64,000 nucleotides of DNA from Paenibacillus selenitireducens (GTDB taxonomy: Bacteria > Bacillota > Bacilli > Paenibacillales > Paenibacillaceae), in assembly GCF_002021565.1 (NCBI RefSeq), contig NZ_MSZX01000002.1, positions 186,027 through 250,026 on the forward strand, in the 5' to 3' direction. Below, piece after piece: positions 35,503-44,502 of the stretch; the stretch's first letter is position 1, and every line of letters begins with the position of its first letter. Position numbers and translations under genes: made by a program. Under the pieces are notes generated by a model that did not search any database, had not been told where the DNA came from, and saw only the letters and a list, made by a program, of their open reading frames with translations.

Positions 35503-35766
35503 TTCTTTTTCCCCTTCCACGCTGTTAAATTATGTTGGTACATCTTGTTCCTCGTATGACTGCTGTCTTATGTATGATTTTCCAACTCCGACTAAGTTTA
35601 GCGTCTTTCCACCAGCCCCAAAACCGTCCGGCGACGGGTTTAATCCTAAGACCTGAGGTGGATTCCTTTCCCCATCCGAAGACAGAGGCATCCGGGCAGC
35701 ACAAAAACCTAAAAAAAATGAATCTGCACACCCGATCCATCTGTACAATCATTTCGGGGAACAGAA

Positions 35767-36447
35767 ATGGCGGGGGAATTGAAGCAGCTTGAACGGATGA
35801 GGCAGGATTTTGTATCCAACGTCCCGCATGATATCCAGACATCGCTTACCTCTATTTCCGGCTTTGCCAAGGCGCTGCAGAATAATGATTTGATTGTGGA
35901 AGAGGAGCGCAGCGGGTATCTTGATATCATTATTGCGGAGAGTGAACGACTGTCCAGGCTCAGTGATAATCTGCTGAAGCTTGCCTCTCTCGACTCTGAC
36001 CATCATCTCTTCAAAGCAGGTTCATTCCATCTGGACGAGCAGATTCGCACCATCGTTGTGACCTGTGAGCCGATGTGGTCGGCCAAAAGGATCATCATCG
36101 ATCTGGAACTCCCGGCGGGTGTGACGATTAAGGGGAATGAGGACCAGCTTAAGCAAGTGTGGATGAATCTGCTTAGCAACAGTATTAAATTCACGCCTGA
36201 AGGTGGAAATATCCGCATCGGGATAGAATGTAGTGCAACAGAAGTGTCCGTCACGATCAGCGATAACGGAATCGGGATTTCCCCGGAAGAGTTCAGCGCG
36301 GTATTCGAGCGGTTTTATAAAGTCGAGGTGGATGGTGCAGTAGGAGAGGGCACGACAATTATCGTCAGACTACCTTTCTCTCCATCTACTGCGGCTAGCC
36401 GGAAGGGCTATAAGCCCTCTGATGATGATTTGGTGGAAGGGAATTAA
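35767..36447 (+). pseudogene. Degraded sensor histidine kinase (no sensor, no G2 box)
   Basis: 226 codons. The H-box FVSNVPHDIQTSLTSIS begins at residue ~15, so the membrane sensor and HAMP part are absent; the usual HE is HD and QTP is QTS. N-box (QVWMNLLSNSIKFTPEGG) and G1 (VTISDNGIGISPEEF) are present, but then VFERFYKVEVDGAVGEGTT joins the F-box directly to the final GEGTTIIVRLP strand: the ~35 residues with the G2 loop (GLGLxI) are missing in frame. Without G2 the ATP lid is broken, so this is almost certainly a non-functional relic. The gap 35503-35766 contains no gene I can identify. Confidence 0.75.
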
Positions 36448-36469
36448 GTTGGCTTCTGTGGATTGTATT

Positions 36470-36512
36470 GCCCCTTAAGTGCTCATGAAGCAGACTTAAG
36501 GGGTTTTGTGAT
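36470..36512. terminator. Bidirectional terminator between kinase remnant and TetR gene
   Basis: CCCCTTAAGT pairs with ACTTAAGGGG around a 13-base loop, followed by TTTTGTG. The stop codon of the minus-strand TetR gene lies in the stem. Confidence 0.8.
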
Positions 36513-37122
36513 GCCGCACGCCCTGCATGATAAAATCTTTGAACTGGCGATCGTTAGCCTTGTCTTCTTCTGTAACTTCTCCGCCGCGTTGGTGGGCAAT
36601 GATTACGGCTTTTTGCAAATACATGAAATACAGGTGGGTGGACTTCAGCAGGATTTCCACCCACCTTGTTTTTTCCTCGGGAGCTACCGGTACGGTCTCC
36701 AATTGCACTAGCCGCGTGTACCACCCCTGCATCGCTTGCTTGAAATCGGGCAGTTCAGCGGGATTCTTGGATAGGGTGCTATAGTAGACTCCAAAGATGG
36801 CATCGTAGTAGATCAATGCCTCCTGATGCTCCCTGAGCGCCAAATACTTGTCCAGAATAATCTCCAGAGATTGCTCGGGCTGCTCAAAATTAAAGTCAAA
36901 CAGCAGTTGTCCGAACATCCGCTCCAAATTTTCAACATAGATCTGAGCGGCTAATTCTTCCTTGTCCTTATAATGATGATACAAGGTGCGTCGGGAGACA
37001 CCAGCTTCCTCTGCAATCTGAGCCATATCTGTGCGCTCGATGCCTTGCGCACAGAACAGGGTCAGCGCTGTGTCCTTAATCATCTCCCGCGTCAATTGCA
37101 TTTGCTTCTCACGCAGTTTCAT
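36496..37122 (-). CDS. TetR/AcrR-family transcriptional regulator
   Basis: 208 residues. N-terminal helix-turn-helix ('MAQIAEEAGVSRRTLYHHYK', ~33-52) and a helical ligand domain of ordinary length. ATG 37122 is preceded by GGAGAG. By proximity it may repress the RND pump gene or the pectinacetylesterase-like gene; no palindromic operator was identified. Confidence 0.85.
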   Translation of the reverse strand: MKLREKQMQLTREMIKDTALTLFCAQGIERTDMAQIAEEAGVSRRTLYHHYKDKEELAAQIYVENLERMFGQLLFDFNFEQPEQSLEIILDKYLALREHQEALIYYDAIFGVYYSTLSKNPAELPDFKQAMQGWYTRLVQLETVPVAPEEKTRWVEILLKSTHLYFMYLQKAVIIAHQRGGEVTEEDKANDRQFKDFIMQGVRHHKTP

Positions 37123-37206
37123 GTACTTTCTCTCCTGCCTCTTGCCATATTTCCTTTTGGTAGATGTCTTTAAATTCTTGGAATTCTAATTGTACTGAAT
37201 GTACTC

Positions 37207-38379
37207 TTACTTCTCAAGGAACTTGCTGCCTACCGAATAACGCTTTTGATGGTTGACCGCATCACCCAGCCATTTCAGCAGTTTTACTCCATCCTGTTCT
37301 GCTTGAAAAAATGTCTCTCGTGTTGCAAACGTGTGCGGGGTGGTGCCCTTCTCAGCATTCAGTCCATAGTCAGTCAAAAAATAATAATAATTCGGTAACG
37401 CAGCGTCCAAAGAACGTACGGATGCCCGCATTTGCTGTGACCATTTATTGATCATCTTCTGGTCCTGTGGCCCTTTATAATCGTTAATGTTATTCTGAAA
37501 GTGGATCAGGACCTCGTCAAATAAGGAGTAGGATTGCAATAGTACGGCATTGGGCGGCAGGAGATATCCGTTGGCTTTAAAGGCTGCCCCGATGATATCC
37601 GCTTCAGCGGGATACCCGAATGTCTTGGTAAAATCAGCATGCCACTCCTGATCCACAACCTTCGGCCATTTGTCCGATTTCAGAAAAGAGCTGTCAGAAT
37701 ATTGATAAATCTCCGAATCCTTATAGTGGCTGGCAATCTCCTCTGCCCAGAAGGCGGAGCCGAACCCGCCGGCACTTTCACCTGCAATGAGCAGTTTGTC
37801 GGGCTTATCCGCATTCGCATAAATCCAGTCGAGGCTGCTCCGCACGTTATTGCTGCCGTTATAGCGCATAGTGAAGAGGGTGCCGTCTTCCTTCTTATAT
37901 TCCGCATTGTGCTTGCCGATATGGAAATCACCGGTCGAATAGGGCAAATATACAACATTCCAGCCGTAGAAGGGGTTGTCAGGGTTATCCGTATCCATCA
38001 TGCCCCTCAGCAAGGACAACATATAGAAGGGGATATTGGGAAAATAATTACCTGTATCGCCGCCCTTAATGAAATTCATGATCTTGATCGGATGCTCGGC
38101 GCTTCGGGCATCCCAACTGGCCCCGCCCCCGGAAAAGAAGATGATCCAGTTATTATTTTCCCCTTTTTTATTCCATAGAAAATACTCGGAACCATCACTG
38201 GAGATGACATTTCCGTCCAGCTTGACTTTATTCCACTTGTAAGGCTTCACTTCTGCCAGTTCGGAGGTCGTGGTCGCCGGTCTCTTGATTACAAAGGCAC
38301 TCATCGCAAGAACAGCAATCAAAACAAGACTCAACAATCCAATTCCTGTAAACATCGTGATTTTCCCAAGTCTTCTCAT
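37207..38379 (-). CDS. Pectinacetylesterase-like serine hydrolase, membrane-anchored or secreted
   Basis: 390 residues. One N-terminal hydrophobic segment (residues ~8-28) follows MRRLGK, then a domain with 'WIIFFSGGGASWDARSAEHP', NVVYLPYSTGDFHIG and the nucleophile elbow LIAGESAGGFGSAF, as in plant-type pectinacetylesterases (GxSxGG). Catalytic Ser is expected in GESAGG; Asp and His are not placed with certainty. ATG 38379 is used because GGGAGAG is about eight bases upstream; ATG 38385 is too close. Substrate is unknown; family members deacetylate polysaccharides. Confidence 0.8.
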   Translation of the reverse strand: MRRLGKITMFTGIGLLSLVLIAVLAMSAFVIKRPATTTSELAEVKPYKWNKVKLDGNVISSDGSEYFLWNKKGENNNWIIFFSGGGASWDARSAEHPIKIMNFIKGGDTGNYFPNIPFYMLSLLRGMMDTDNPDNPFYGWNVVYLPYSTGDFHIGKHNAEYKKEDGTLFTMRYNGSNNVRSSLDWIYANADKPDKLLIAGESAGGFGSAFWAEEIASHYKDSEIYQYSDSSFLKSDKWPKVVDQEWHADFTKTFGYPAEADIIGAAFKANGYLLPPNAVLLQSYSLFDEVLIHFQNNINDYKGPQDQKMINKWSQQMRASVRSLDAALPNYYYFLTDYGLNAEKGTTPHTFATRETFFQAEQDGVKLLKWLGDAVNHQKRYSVGSKFLEK

Positions 38380-38445
38380 ATCCATCTCTCCCTTAATGGG
38401 AGTATACGTCAAGTTAACTCATTGCACAATGTGTATACCTTAATG

Positions 38446-38745
38446 TTATTGAATATAGTGACCTGTCCCGATAAGGCTGGACGAATCTAGGAGTTGCTTC
38501 ACTTTCTGCTCGGTGCCTGTTCCTGTTAGCGGTGTATTGATATACATTTTGAGGTTGACGTTCTCTGAAAGCAGGAAGGTTGTGTGTTCAATATCCAATT
38601 GTCCTGCCACCGGGTGGTTCAGGGACTTGTAGATATCACGATCCCTGCCAATCTCGTGCATTGGCCACCACAAATCGAATTGCGCGGAGAACATGAAGCG
38701 AAGGAGGTTGCGCTGAGCGGCCTCAACGTTACTGAAATCACAATA
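38446..38745 (-). pseudogene. C-terminal remnant of an XRE/MmyB-like regulator
   Basis: The minus strand reads 'AAQRNLLRFMFSAQFDLWWP' and onward through NHPVAGQLDIEHTTFLLSE to a stop at 38446-38448. This is the end of an MmyB-like ligand-binding domain (...RNLLxxMF..., HPxxGxLxLxxxxF). Upstream the frame loses all likeness and no helix-turn-helix or start is found, so about two thirds of the gene is gone. Confidence 0.65.
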
Positions 38746-38925
38746 ACAAGCGCAGCGGCTTGGTACCAGTATAAATACACTCCTGCACCTAGTATAAACC
38801 TGGCAGTAATATAATCTATAGCCCGTTCAAAAACAAAGAAGACTCTTGAGATGAACACTGACCAAAGAACGGAACGATGGTGGGCATAATTATAGATAAA
38901 GAGCTTCGGGGAGAGAAAAGAAATC

Positions 38926-39288
38926 ATGACATCTACGGGCAAAAGCTCTGATTCCCGCCTTCCAGGCGGTTTATTGTTTCTGTTTGCTATTGCGTCAGCA
39001 GTATATGTAGCCAATCTTTACTATAATCAGCCGTTACTGATTCAAATGCAGACTGATTTTGCGGCAACCTCCAATTCCGTAGGCTATGTGGCTACACTCA
39101 CCCAATTGGGCTATGCGCTGGGGCTGTTCCTGTTTGTTCCGCTCGGGGATATGCTGAACCGCCGCAAGCTGATCTACAGCCAAGCGGATGCGGATCACGG
39201 CGGCAATGGGTATGTGCCTCTAAGCCTGCAATATCGAACCTACACCGCTGCGAATGCGCGTAAAGTAAGCTTAGCTGGGGATGTATGA
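38926..39288 (+). pseudogene. N-terminal fragment of an MFS transporter
   Basis: From ATG 38926 about 84 residues read as the first two to three membrane segments of a major facilitator: 'ASAVYVANLYYNQPLLIQMQ' and 'LTQLGYALGLFLFVPLGDML' followed by NRRKL, the loop 2-3 signature. After residue ~84 the sequence turns into unrelated polar residues and stops at 39288; the other ten helices are missing. The gene is truncated. Confidence 0.75.
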
Positions 39289-39361
39289 TTTTGCTTACGG
39301 TCTGAATTGGCAAGATCTCATTGAAGATGAGCGGACGAAGAAATATAAAAAATCGAGATAA
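39281..39361 (+). pseudogene. Short C-terminus-like fragment, family not recognised
   Basis: Directly joined to the MFS fragment is a 26-codon frame (YDFAYGLNWQDLIEDERT, then a basic tail) that ends just before a strong terminator. It reads like the natural end of another protein. The junction suggests that a deletion fused the MFS start to the end of a different gene. Confidence 0.35.
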
Positions 39362-39366
39362 GCAAT

Positions 39367-39416
39367 AAGACCGCAGGCTTACGATGGATCGTAAAGCTGC
39401 GGTCTTATTTTATTAC
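39367..39416 (+). terminator. Terminator after the fused gene fragments
   Basis: AAGACCGCAG pairs with CTGCGGTCTT, followed by ATTTTATT. It outlasted the decay of the genes before it. Confidence 0.8.
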
Positions 39417-39486
39417 AAAAACTACCTTGAAACGCGGTCGCTCATCTCCGAAAGGCCTCGATAGAGGTTTCCTCACAAGTACATCG

Positions 39487-39690
39487 CTATATTGGATAAA
39501 TCCACTAACTTTAGAGTTTTTGGCTTGATTTCATGAGTTATATTGGATGAATCCAATATAGATAAGCATAAATCGTCTATAGCTCCCATTTAGCGGAGGC
39601 TATACTGTAATGATCCAATATAGGCGAACAATAAAGGTCCAACACGTCTGGTATATTGTATAAATCCAACATAGCAAGTCGAGCCCATTA
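39487..39690. repeat. Short intergenic repeats (family B, copy cluster 2)
   Basis: At least four degenerate copies of TATATTGGATRAATCCA...ATAG occur here (39488, 39539, 39613, 39652), one being palindromic (TATTGGATGAATCCAATA). The first copy plus its flank (ATAAATCCACTAACTTTA) matches the copy at 19277 (ATAAATCCAATAACTTTA). Confidence 0.6.
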
Positions 39691-40983
39691 CCCCTGCAAA
39701 TCCAATACCCCTTGGTAGATGGTATCGAACAATTCTTGGAGGTAAGGTTCTTCGATGCAAGAGAATGCGACGCGAAGATCCGTATCGCCAAGCGCGATCG
39801 TACCGATTTCGTATTTATTCAATAAATGTACACGCAGGGTGTCTGCATCAACCGTTTTAAGCTTGAGACACATGAAGTATCCCGAGTTGAACGGATAGTA
39901 ATCCCATACATCATTGTATTTACCGCTGTCGAGAATGTCTTTAACCGAATTCGCACGGCCTTTCATGATATGGAACTTCTCCATTTTTTGCGTATCGAAT
40001 TCCGGAGCATTCAAAGCTTGAAGGACGAAGGTCTGGGATGGATGCGAGCAGCTGGAAATCGTGGCACGGATGATTCCAAGCGTTTTTTGCTCCAATGCAG
40101 CAAGTACATCGGCAGATTCTGCTGCGAATGTCACAAAACCTACGCGGAAGCCCCATACATACTCTTCTTTGGTCGCGCCGTCGACTTTGACCGGAAGGAT
40201 ATTCGCGTGCAGGCCGGCTAATTTTCCGAAAAGGGATTCGTGTAAGGAATCTTCGAAGAAAAGTCCGAAATAGGCGTCATCTGTCACAACAACAAGTTGG
40301 ATACCCGCTTCAGCACCTTCGAGCAAGGCCGAGATAATCCGATCGCCGTCTTCTCTGCTTGGCGTGTAACCTGTTGGGTTGTTCGGGAAATTCAATACGA
40401 CGATGGCTTTACCTTTGTCTTTCTGTGCGAGAATCGACTCACGAAGACCTTCGCTGTTGAACTGAAAGTCTTCGGTGTATAGCGGGAAATTCACGATGTC
40501 AGCGCCGCGGCGAATGCCGAACGTTAACTCGTAGTTCTCCCAGTTTTTATCGGGATAGATAACCGCATCACCCGCATCGGCGAACAAATCCGCTATGATA
40601 CTGAGTCCATGGGTTAACGCGTTCGTCACAATCGGATTTCCGTAGGATTTACCTTCCAAAGACGGATTTTCCTGCAGCATTTTTTTGCGCCATGCGGTAC
40701 GAAGCTCTGGCTTCCCTGCAGGAGGGGCATAGGGGTACAAGTCTTTCGGCTGGTAGGCCGACAAGGTATCTTGAATGACCTTGAGATGCATCGGTCCCTT
40801 GCCTTCGGTTGCAATCCCGATCGTTGCATTATATTTTTTCGCTTTACTCGCGGCTTCAGCAGATTGGCTTAGAATGCCTTCCTTTGGAAAATAGATTTGT
40901 TTTCCTAAAGTCGATAACATCGCGTAAATTGGTTGACTTTCACGTTGAAGCGTTTCGTTCAGTTGCTGGGCAAGTGGATTCAT
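39688..40983 (-). CDS. PLP-dependent aminotransferase, class I/II
   Basis: 431 residues, fold type I. Recognisable parts are 'PIVTNALTHGLSIIADLFAD', VVLNFPNNPTGYTPS (substrate/cofactor Asn), VVTDDAYFGLFF (PLP pyridine Asp and Tyr) and the Schiff-base Lys likely in VDGATKEEYVWGFRVGF. It transfers amino groups between an amino acid and a 2-oxoacid; exact substrate unknown, aspartate- or aromatic-type possible. ATG 40983 is preferred because GGAAGG is nine bases upstream; ATG 40992 touches that site. It lies downstream of, and parallel to, the PNPOx-like gene. Confidence 0.8.
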   Translation of the reverse strand: MNPLAQQLNETLQRESQPIYAMLSTLGKQIYFPKEGILSQSAEAASKAKKYNATIGIATEGKGPMHLKVIQDTLSAYQPKDLYPYAPPAGKPELRTAWRKKMLQENPSLEGKSYGNPIVTNALTHGLSIIADLFADAGDAVIYPDKNWENYELTFGIRRGADIVNFPLYTEDFQFNSEGLRESILAQKDKGKAIVVLNFPNNPTGYTPSREDGDRIISALLEGAEAGIQLVVVTDDAYFGLFFEDSLHESLFGKLAGLHANILPVKVDGATKEEYVWGFRVGFVTFAAESADVLAALEQKTLGIIRATISSCSHPSQTFVLQALNAPEFDTQKMEKFHIMKGRANSVKDILDSGKYNDVWDYYPFNSGYFMCLKLKTVDADTLRVHLLNKYEIGTIALGDTDLRVAFSCIEEPYLQELFDTIYQGVLDLQG

Positions 40984-41072
40984 TTCGGTCATCCTTCCAG
41001 AATGAGTTTGTAAACATACGGTACATATTATACCATTTGGGAGGAAACCCGTCACTTGAATATGTGGAAATT

Positions 41073-41687
41073 TCACCGATGGTGCGGACAATATTTTTTC
41101 ATCATCTCGATCGTCTCTTCATCATACAGGGCTTGCCGTTCAGACAGTCCCGCGACGATCTGATCCCGTTTGGATTCCGAAGCATTCTGACCGAACTTGA
41201 ATTTCGCGCTCATTGATTCGACTTGGATTCGAACCATGGCAACGCCGTTGATTTGCCGTAAGTATCCAGGGTCCTCGAGATTGAATGGCTCGTACCCGCC
41301 TTCAGGCTGGAGTTTCTGCATGAACGCCGTAAAGACGCGGGCTTTCAAGGATGGGTCATCGACTAAATGGGCGGTTCCTTTCAGAAGCACGGACTTGAAG
41401 AAGGCTGTCGCCGGACACGCATAGGTAGGATCCGTAAAATAGGATGGAATAAGCGCAAATTCTTTGGCAACCGAAAACGTTACGCGTGTATCGTGCTTCA
41501 TTTGTTTCATTTTGTCTCCGATTTTGCTGCCATGGAAATAGATATCTCCTTCATGATACACAAAATTAAGCGGCGTAATATGCGGCCAGCCGTCCTCAGA
41601 CAACGTACCTAAAAACCCAAAGGTCATTTCTGCTAAAAATAATTCAATTTCTTGCTGCTCCTCGATGGAAAATTCTTTTCTGCGCAT
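41073..41687 (-). CDS. Pyridoxamine 5'-phosphate oxidase-like flavoprotein
   Basis: 204 residues, FMN-binding split-barrel type: 'FLAEMTFGFLGTLSEDGWPH' then ITPLNFVYHEGDIYFHGS, and a later VLLKGTAHLVDD. The group includes PNPOx-like and NimA-type proteins that bind FMN, F420 or heme. ATG 41687 follows GGAGGA by seven bases. It diverges from a MocR regulator, a pairing typical of vitamin B6-linked control; true PNPOx activity is not proven. Confidence 0.8.
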   Translation of the reverse strand: MRRKEFSIEEQQEIELFLAEMTFGFLGTLSEDGWPHITPLNFVYHEGDIYFHGSKIGDKMKQMKHDTRVTFSVAKEFALIPSYFTDPTYACPATAFFKSVLLKGTAHLVDDPSLKARVFTAFMQKLQPEGGYEPFNLEDPGYLRQINGVAMVRIQVESMSAKFKFGQNASESKRDQIVAGLSERQALYDEETIEMMKKYCPHHR

Positions 41688-41737
41688 GGGTTTCTCCTCC
41701 AAATGACATTTACTTTTGTATTAGAATAGTTGTTTTA

Positions 41738-41766
41738 TTGACAATAAAAAAGAACCAATTTACATT
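41738..41766 (+). promoter_or_regulatory. Promoter of the MocR gene
   Basis: Consensus TTGACA (41738-41743) with TACATT 17 bases later. The intergenic region 41688-41824 must also contain the divergent promoter of the PNPOx-like gene, so the MocR protein could control both. Confidence 0.55.
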
Positions 41767-41824
41767 AATTTTAGTGGACCATTAACGAGGGGGACCTGAT
41801 CGGCAACCTTAAGGGGGTTATGTT

Positions 41825-43366
41825 ATGGATTTTCTGGTGCCGTTTGACTCCTATTTGAAGGAGTACCGGTACAAATATTTGGCGTTATTTCACGCCTTGC
41901 GATCGGCGATCGTCGCTGGGAATATCCCGAACGGTACGAAGCTGCCGTCTAGCCGTGAAATGTCAGGGATGTATCAATTGTCTCGGGGATCGGTGAACCA
42001 GGTGTACGACATGCTGCTTGCTGAAGGGTATGTGACGGCGGCGGTAGGCCGCGGAACGTATGTCAATTATGAAGCACCAGATAGATTAGAACATGATATT
42101 CCTGTTACGGAACAGATTCGATTATCGGATTGGGGGGAACGCATCTCCTGCGAGGGAGCGTATCGAACGGACGCACTGCTTGCGCATGAGGCGACGGCCA
42201 CATCTGTCATCAATCTGGAGATGGGACAACCGGTACAGGAAGGCTTTCCAGTAGAGGCATGGTGTCATGCCATGTATCAGGAAGTTCGCCAGCTTGAAGC
42301 GCTGCGGCAGGATTCAGAACCGATTCATCCCGCAGGGTATGAACCTCTCCGTGAAGCCATTGCGCTGCATCTTCGGCGAATGCGCGGCATTCAGGCAAGG
42401 GGTGAACAGGTGTTCATCTTCAATGGATCGATGCAAGCGATCGCCCTGCTGATGCAGTTACTCGTGAATCCTGGCGATGGTGTTGTCGTTGAAAGTCCTG
42501 GGTATGGAGGCATTCAACGGGCCATCGAAGCGGCAGGAGGCATCTTGATTGCGAATGCTGTGGATGAACAAGGGATCATCGTGCGAGAATGGACAGAGAA
42601 GCTGTTATTCGTTACACCCAGCCGTCAGTTTCCAACAGGAGCCGTGCTCAGCCTGGAGCGTCGACAACAACTTCTAGCTTGGGCTGCCCGTCACAAGGCG
42701 ATCATTATCGAAGATGATTATGACAGTGAAATCCGCTATGGCGGGAGACCCATCGAACCTTTGAAGACCCTGGACCAAGAGGATCGTGTCGTCTATATTG
42801 GAACCTTCTCGAAAACCATGTACAATGGACTACGTATAGGTTATGCTGTCTTGCCTACAAGCTTAATCAAACCGATGGAACGTGCGAAGCAGCTGTATGA
42901 ACCGAGTCCGACCTCGGTCCTAGAACAACGCGCATTAGCAGCATTTATCCAAAATGGGCATTATGAACGGCATCTGCGTAGACTGCGGCGGATTTATAGC
43001 AAAAAGTATGCCTATTTTTATCGAATGATGCAGGAACATGTCGGACATTTGTTTAATATCATTTCTTGTGATGCGGGGATGCATATCTACGCCATCTGGA
43101 ACGGAGACCCTGAAGCGTATGAGGCTTTTCGGCTCAGTGCAGCCAAGGAGGGTGTTCGGTGGTCGGATGGCCGGCGGTTTCATCTGCTATCGAATGCACC
43201 GGCGACGGCATGTTTTGGATTTGCACATCTACAAGAAGAAGATCTTCTCCGGGGGGTTCTGCGCATGAAGACAGCATGGGAGAAGACAAAATATGTAAGA
43301 GAGCCCGGAAGCATCATAAAAGACCAGAAGCTTTCGCAGATCAGTAGGAGGGAATCCGATGATTGA
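41825..43366 (+). CDS. MocR-type regulator (GntR HTH fused to aminotransferase domain)
   Basis: 513 residues. N-terminal GntR winged helix ('KLPSSREMSGMYQLSRGSVN', ~40-60) and a C-terminal fold type I aminotransferase-like domain with NGSMQAIALLMQLL, EDDYDSEIRY (PLP Asp/Tyr) and the Lys in YIGTFSKTMYNGLRIGY. Such proteins bind PLP and regulate vitamin B6, GABA or related genes. It faces the PNPOx-like and aminotransferase genes, making these its likely targets. ATG 41825 has AAGGGGG upstream. It overlaps the next gene by eight bases. Confidence 0.9.
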   Translation: MDFLVPFDSYLKEYRYKYLALFHALRSAIVAGNIPNGTKLPSSREMSGMYQLSRGSVNQVYDMLLAEGYVTAAVGRGTYVNYEAPDRLEHDIPVTEQIRLSDWGERISCEGAYRTDALLAHEATATSVINLEMGQPVQEGFPVEAWCHAMYQEVRQLEALRQDSEPIHPAGYEPLREAIALHLRRMRGIQARGEQVFIFNGSMQAIALLMQLLVNPGDGVVVESPGYGGIQRAIEAAGGILIANAVDEQGIIVREWTEKLLFVTPSRQFPTGAVLSLERRQQLLAWAARHKAIIIEDDYDSEIRYGGRPIEPLKTLDQEDRVVYIGTFSKTMYNGLRIGYAVLPTSLIKPMERAKQLYEPSPTSVLEQRALAAFIQNGHYERHLRRLRRIYSKKYAYFYRMMQEHVGHLFNIISCDAGMHIYAIWNGDPEAYEAFRLSAAKEGVRWSDGRRFHLLSNAPATACFGFAHLQEEDLLRGVLRMKTAWEKTKYVREPGSIIKDQKLSQISRRESDD

Positions 43367-44144
43367 GGTATCACCGTCATCATTTGTACTAAAATCAGCA
43401 TTTGCCAAAATTGTATGTGAACCGAACTGGAAATGGGCTCCGCGGGAGAAGCCACTCGCTAATTTTGATTTGTTTTATGTATGGAGCGGTGAAGGGGAGC
43501 TTATTCTGAATGACGAACCATACGCCATTGGGAAAGGGAGCTGCTTCTTATTCCGTCCCGGTGACCATACAAGCGCAACGCATAATCCACAGAAACCGCT
43601 TGTATTGACATATATTCATTTTGATATTGAAGGATCGATCGGGCAGATTCCAGAGCGCTACCGCGTGATTGAAGATACGTTGGATTTCGAATATTTGTTA
43701 TCCCGCTACGTGAGATTATTCCTCGTCAAGACGTTCGCAGCGGATGTGGAAGCCCAGTTGATGCTGAAGCAAATGATGATTCATCTATTGCGGGAAGATT
43801 TGGACGAGCCGGTGGAGCGGAAAGTAAGCAATCAGATCACCGAAGTCATCCACGAAATTGCGAACTATATCCGTCAGAATCCAAGCGTTGCACATCGCGT
43901 TGAGGATTTGGCGAAGCGTGCACAGCTGTCCCCGCGCTATTTCTCGATCAAATTTAAAGAATTAATCGGCAGCTCGGTGCAATCGTATATTATCCGTACT
44001 CGGATTGAACGGGCAGAACATCTCCTACATCATGCGGGAATGAACGTCACAGAGGTAGCGGATGCCCTTGGGTATCGTGATATCTTCTTCTTCAGCAGAC
44101 AATTCAAACAATATACCGGCAAAAGTCCGTCGGAAATTCGTTAG
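43359..44144 (+). CDS. AraC-family regulator with cupin N-terminus
   Basis: 261 residues: cupin-type sensing domain ('EPYAIGKGSCFLFRPGDHTS' around 55-75) and a C-terminal AraC helix-turn-helix pair (RVEDLAKRAQLSPRYFS, VTEVADALGYRDIFFFSRQFK). ATG 43359 follows GTAGGAGGG and overlaps the MocR gene end, implying co-expression. It resembles regulators of sugar utilisation, but no sugar genes are nearby. Confidence 0.85.
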   Translation: MIEVSPSSFVLKSAFAKIVCEPNWKWAPREKPLANFDLFYVWSGEGELILNDEPYAIGKGSCFLFRPGDHTSATHNPQKPLVLTYIHFDIEGSIGQIPERYRVIEDTLDFEYLLSRYVRLFLVKTFAADVEAQLMLKQMMIHLLREDLDEPVERKVSNQITEVIHEIANYIRQNPSVAHRVEDLAKRAQLSPRYFSIKFKELIGSSVQSYIIRTRIERAEHLLHHAGMNVTEVADALGYRDIFFFSRQFKQYTGKSPSEIR

Positions 44145-44221
44145 TTGGTTATGGTGAGAAAAACCTTATCGAAGTACATTCGAAGATGGGCGGCCGCGTT
44201 TAGAGGTAGTTTTTATCGCCA

Positions 44222-44271
44222 AATAGAATTTTTTTAGTTTCGATACATCGAAACTTTTATAAAATTCTATT
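44222..44271. repeat. Large AT-rich palindrome
   Basis: AATAGAATTTTTTTAGTTTCGAT is mirrored, with few mismatches, by ATCGAAACTTTTATAAAATTCTATT, giving a hairpin of more than 20 bp around a 2-base centre. It lies in the gap after the AraC gene (44145-44569). T-rich on both strands, it could end transcription both ways or be a binding site. The rest of the gap holds a GC-rich hairpin without T-tract at 44428-44454 (GGGGAGCCC/GGGCTCTCCCC) and a TATAAT at 44469-44474. Confidence 0.6.
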
Positions 44272-44502
44272 GTGGTAAAAAACAGTTAAGATTGTTTTAT
44301 CTCTTGCGGCTGTAGCTTATGTATGGCTTAATATAGATGTCGGGCCGACGAAATGATTGGAAAGGAGGCTGAACGAATTGATTCAGAAACATGAGGTGGT
44401 ATTCGCGTAAGCGGATACTCATTAACAGGGGAGCCCTGAAAACGGGCTCTCCCCATGATCGTTTTAGCTATAATTTCAATGATGAAAGGAGGAGGGTGAG
44501 CC

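Noticed and set aside
32470-37122. RND-TetR-kinase set as one efflux operon
   Set aside because: The three genes are on different strands, with terminators between them, and the kinase is broken; only a regulatory link TetR-RND remains possible.
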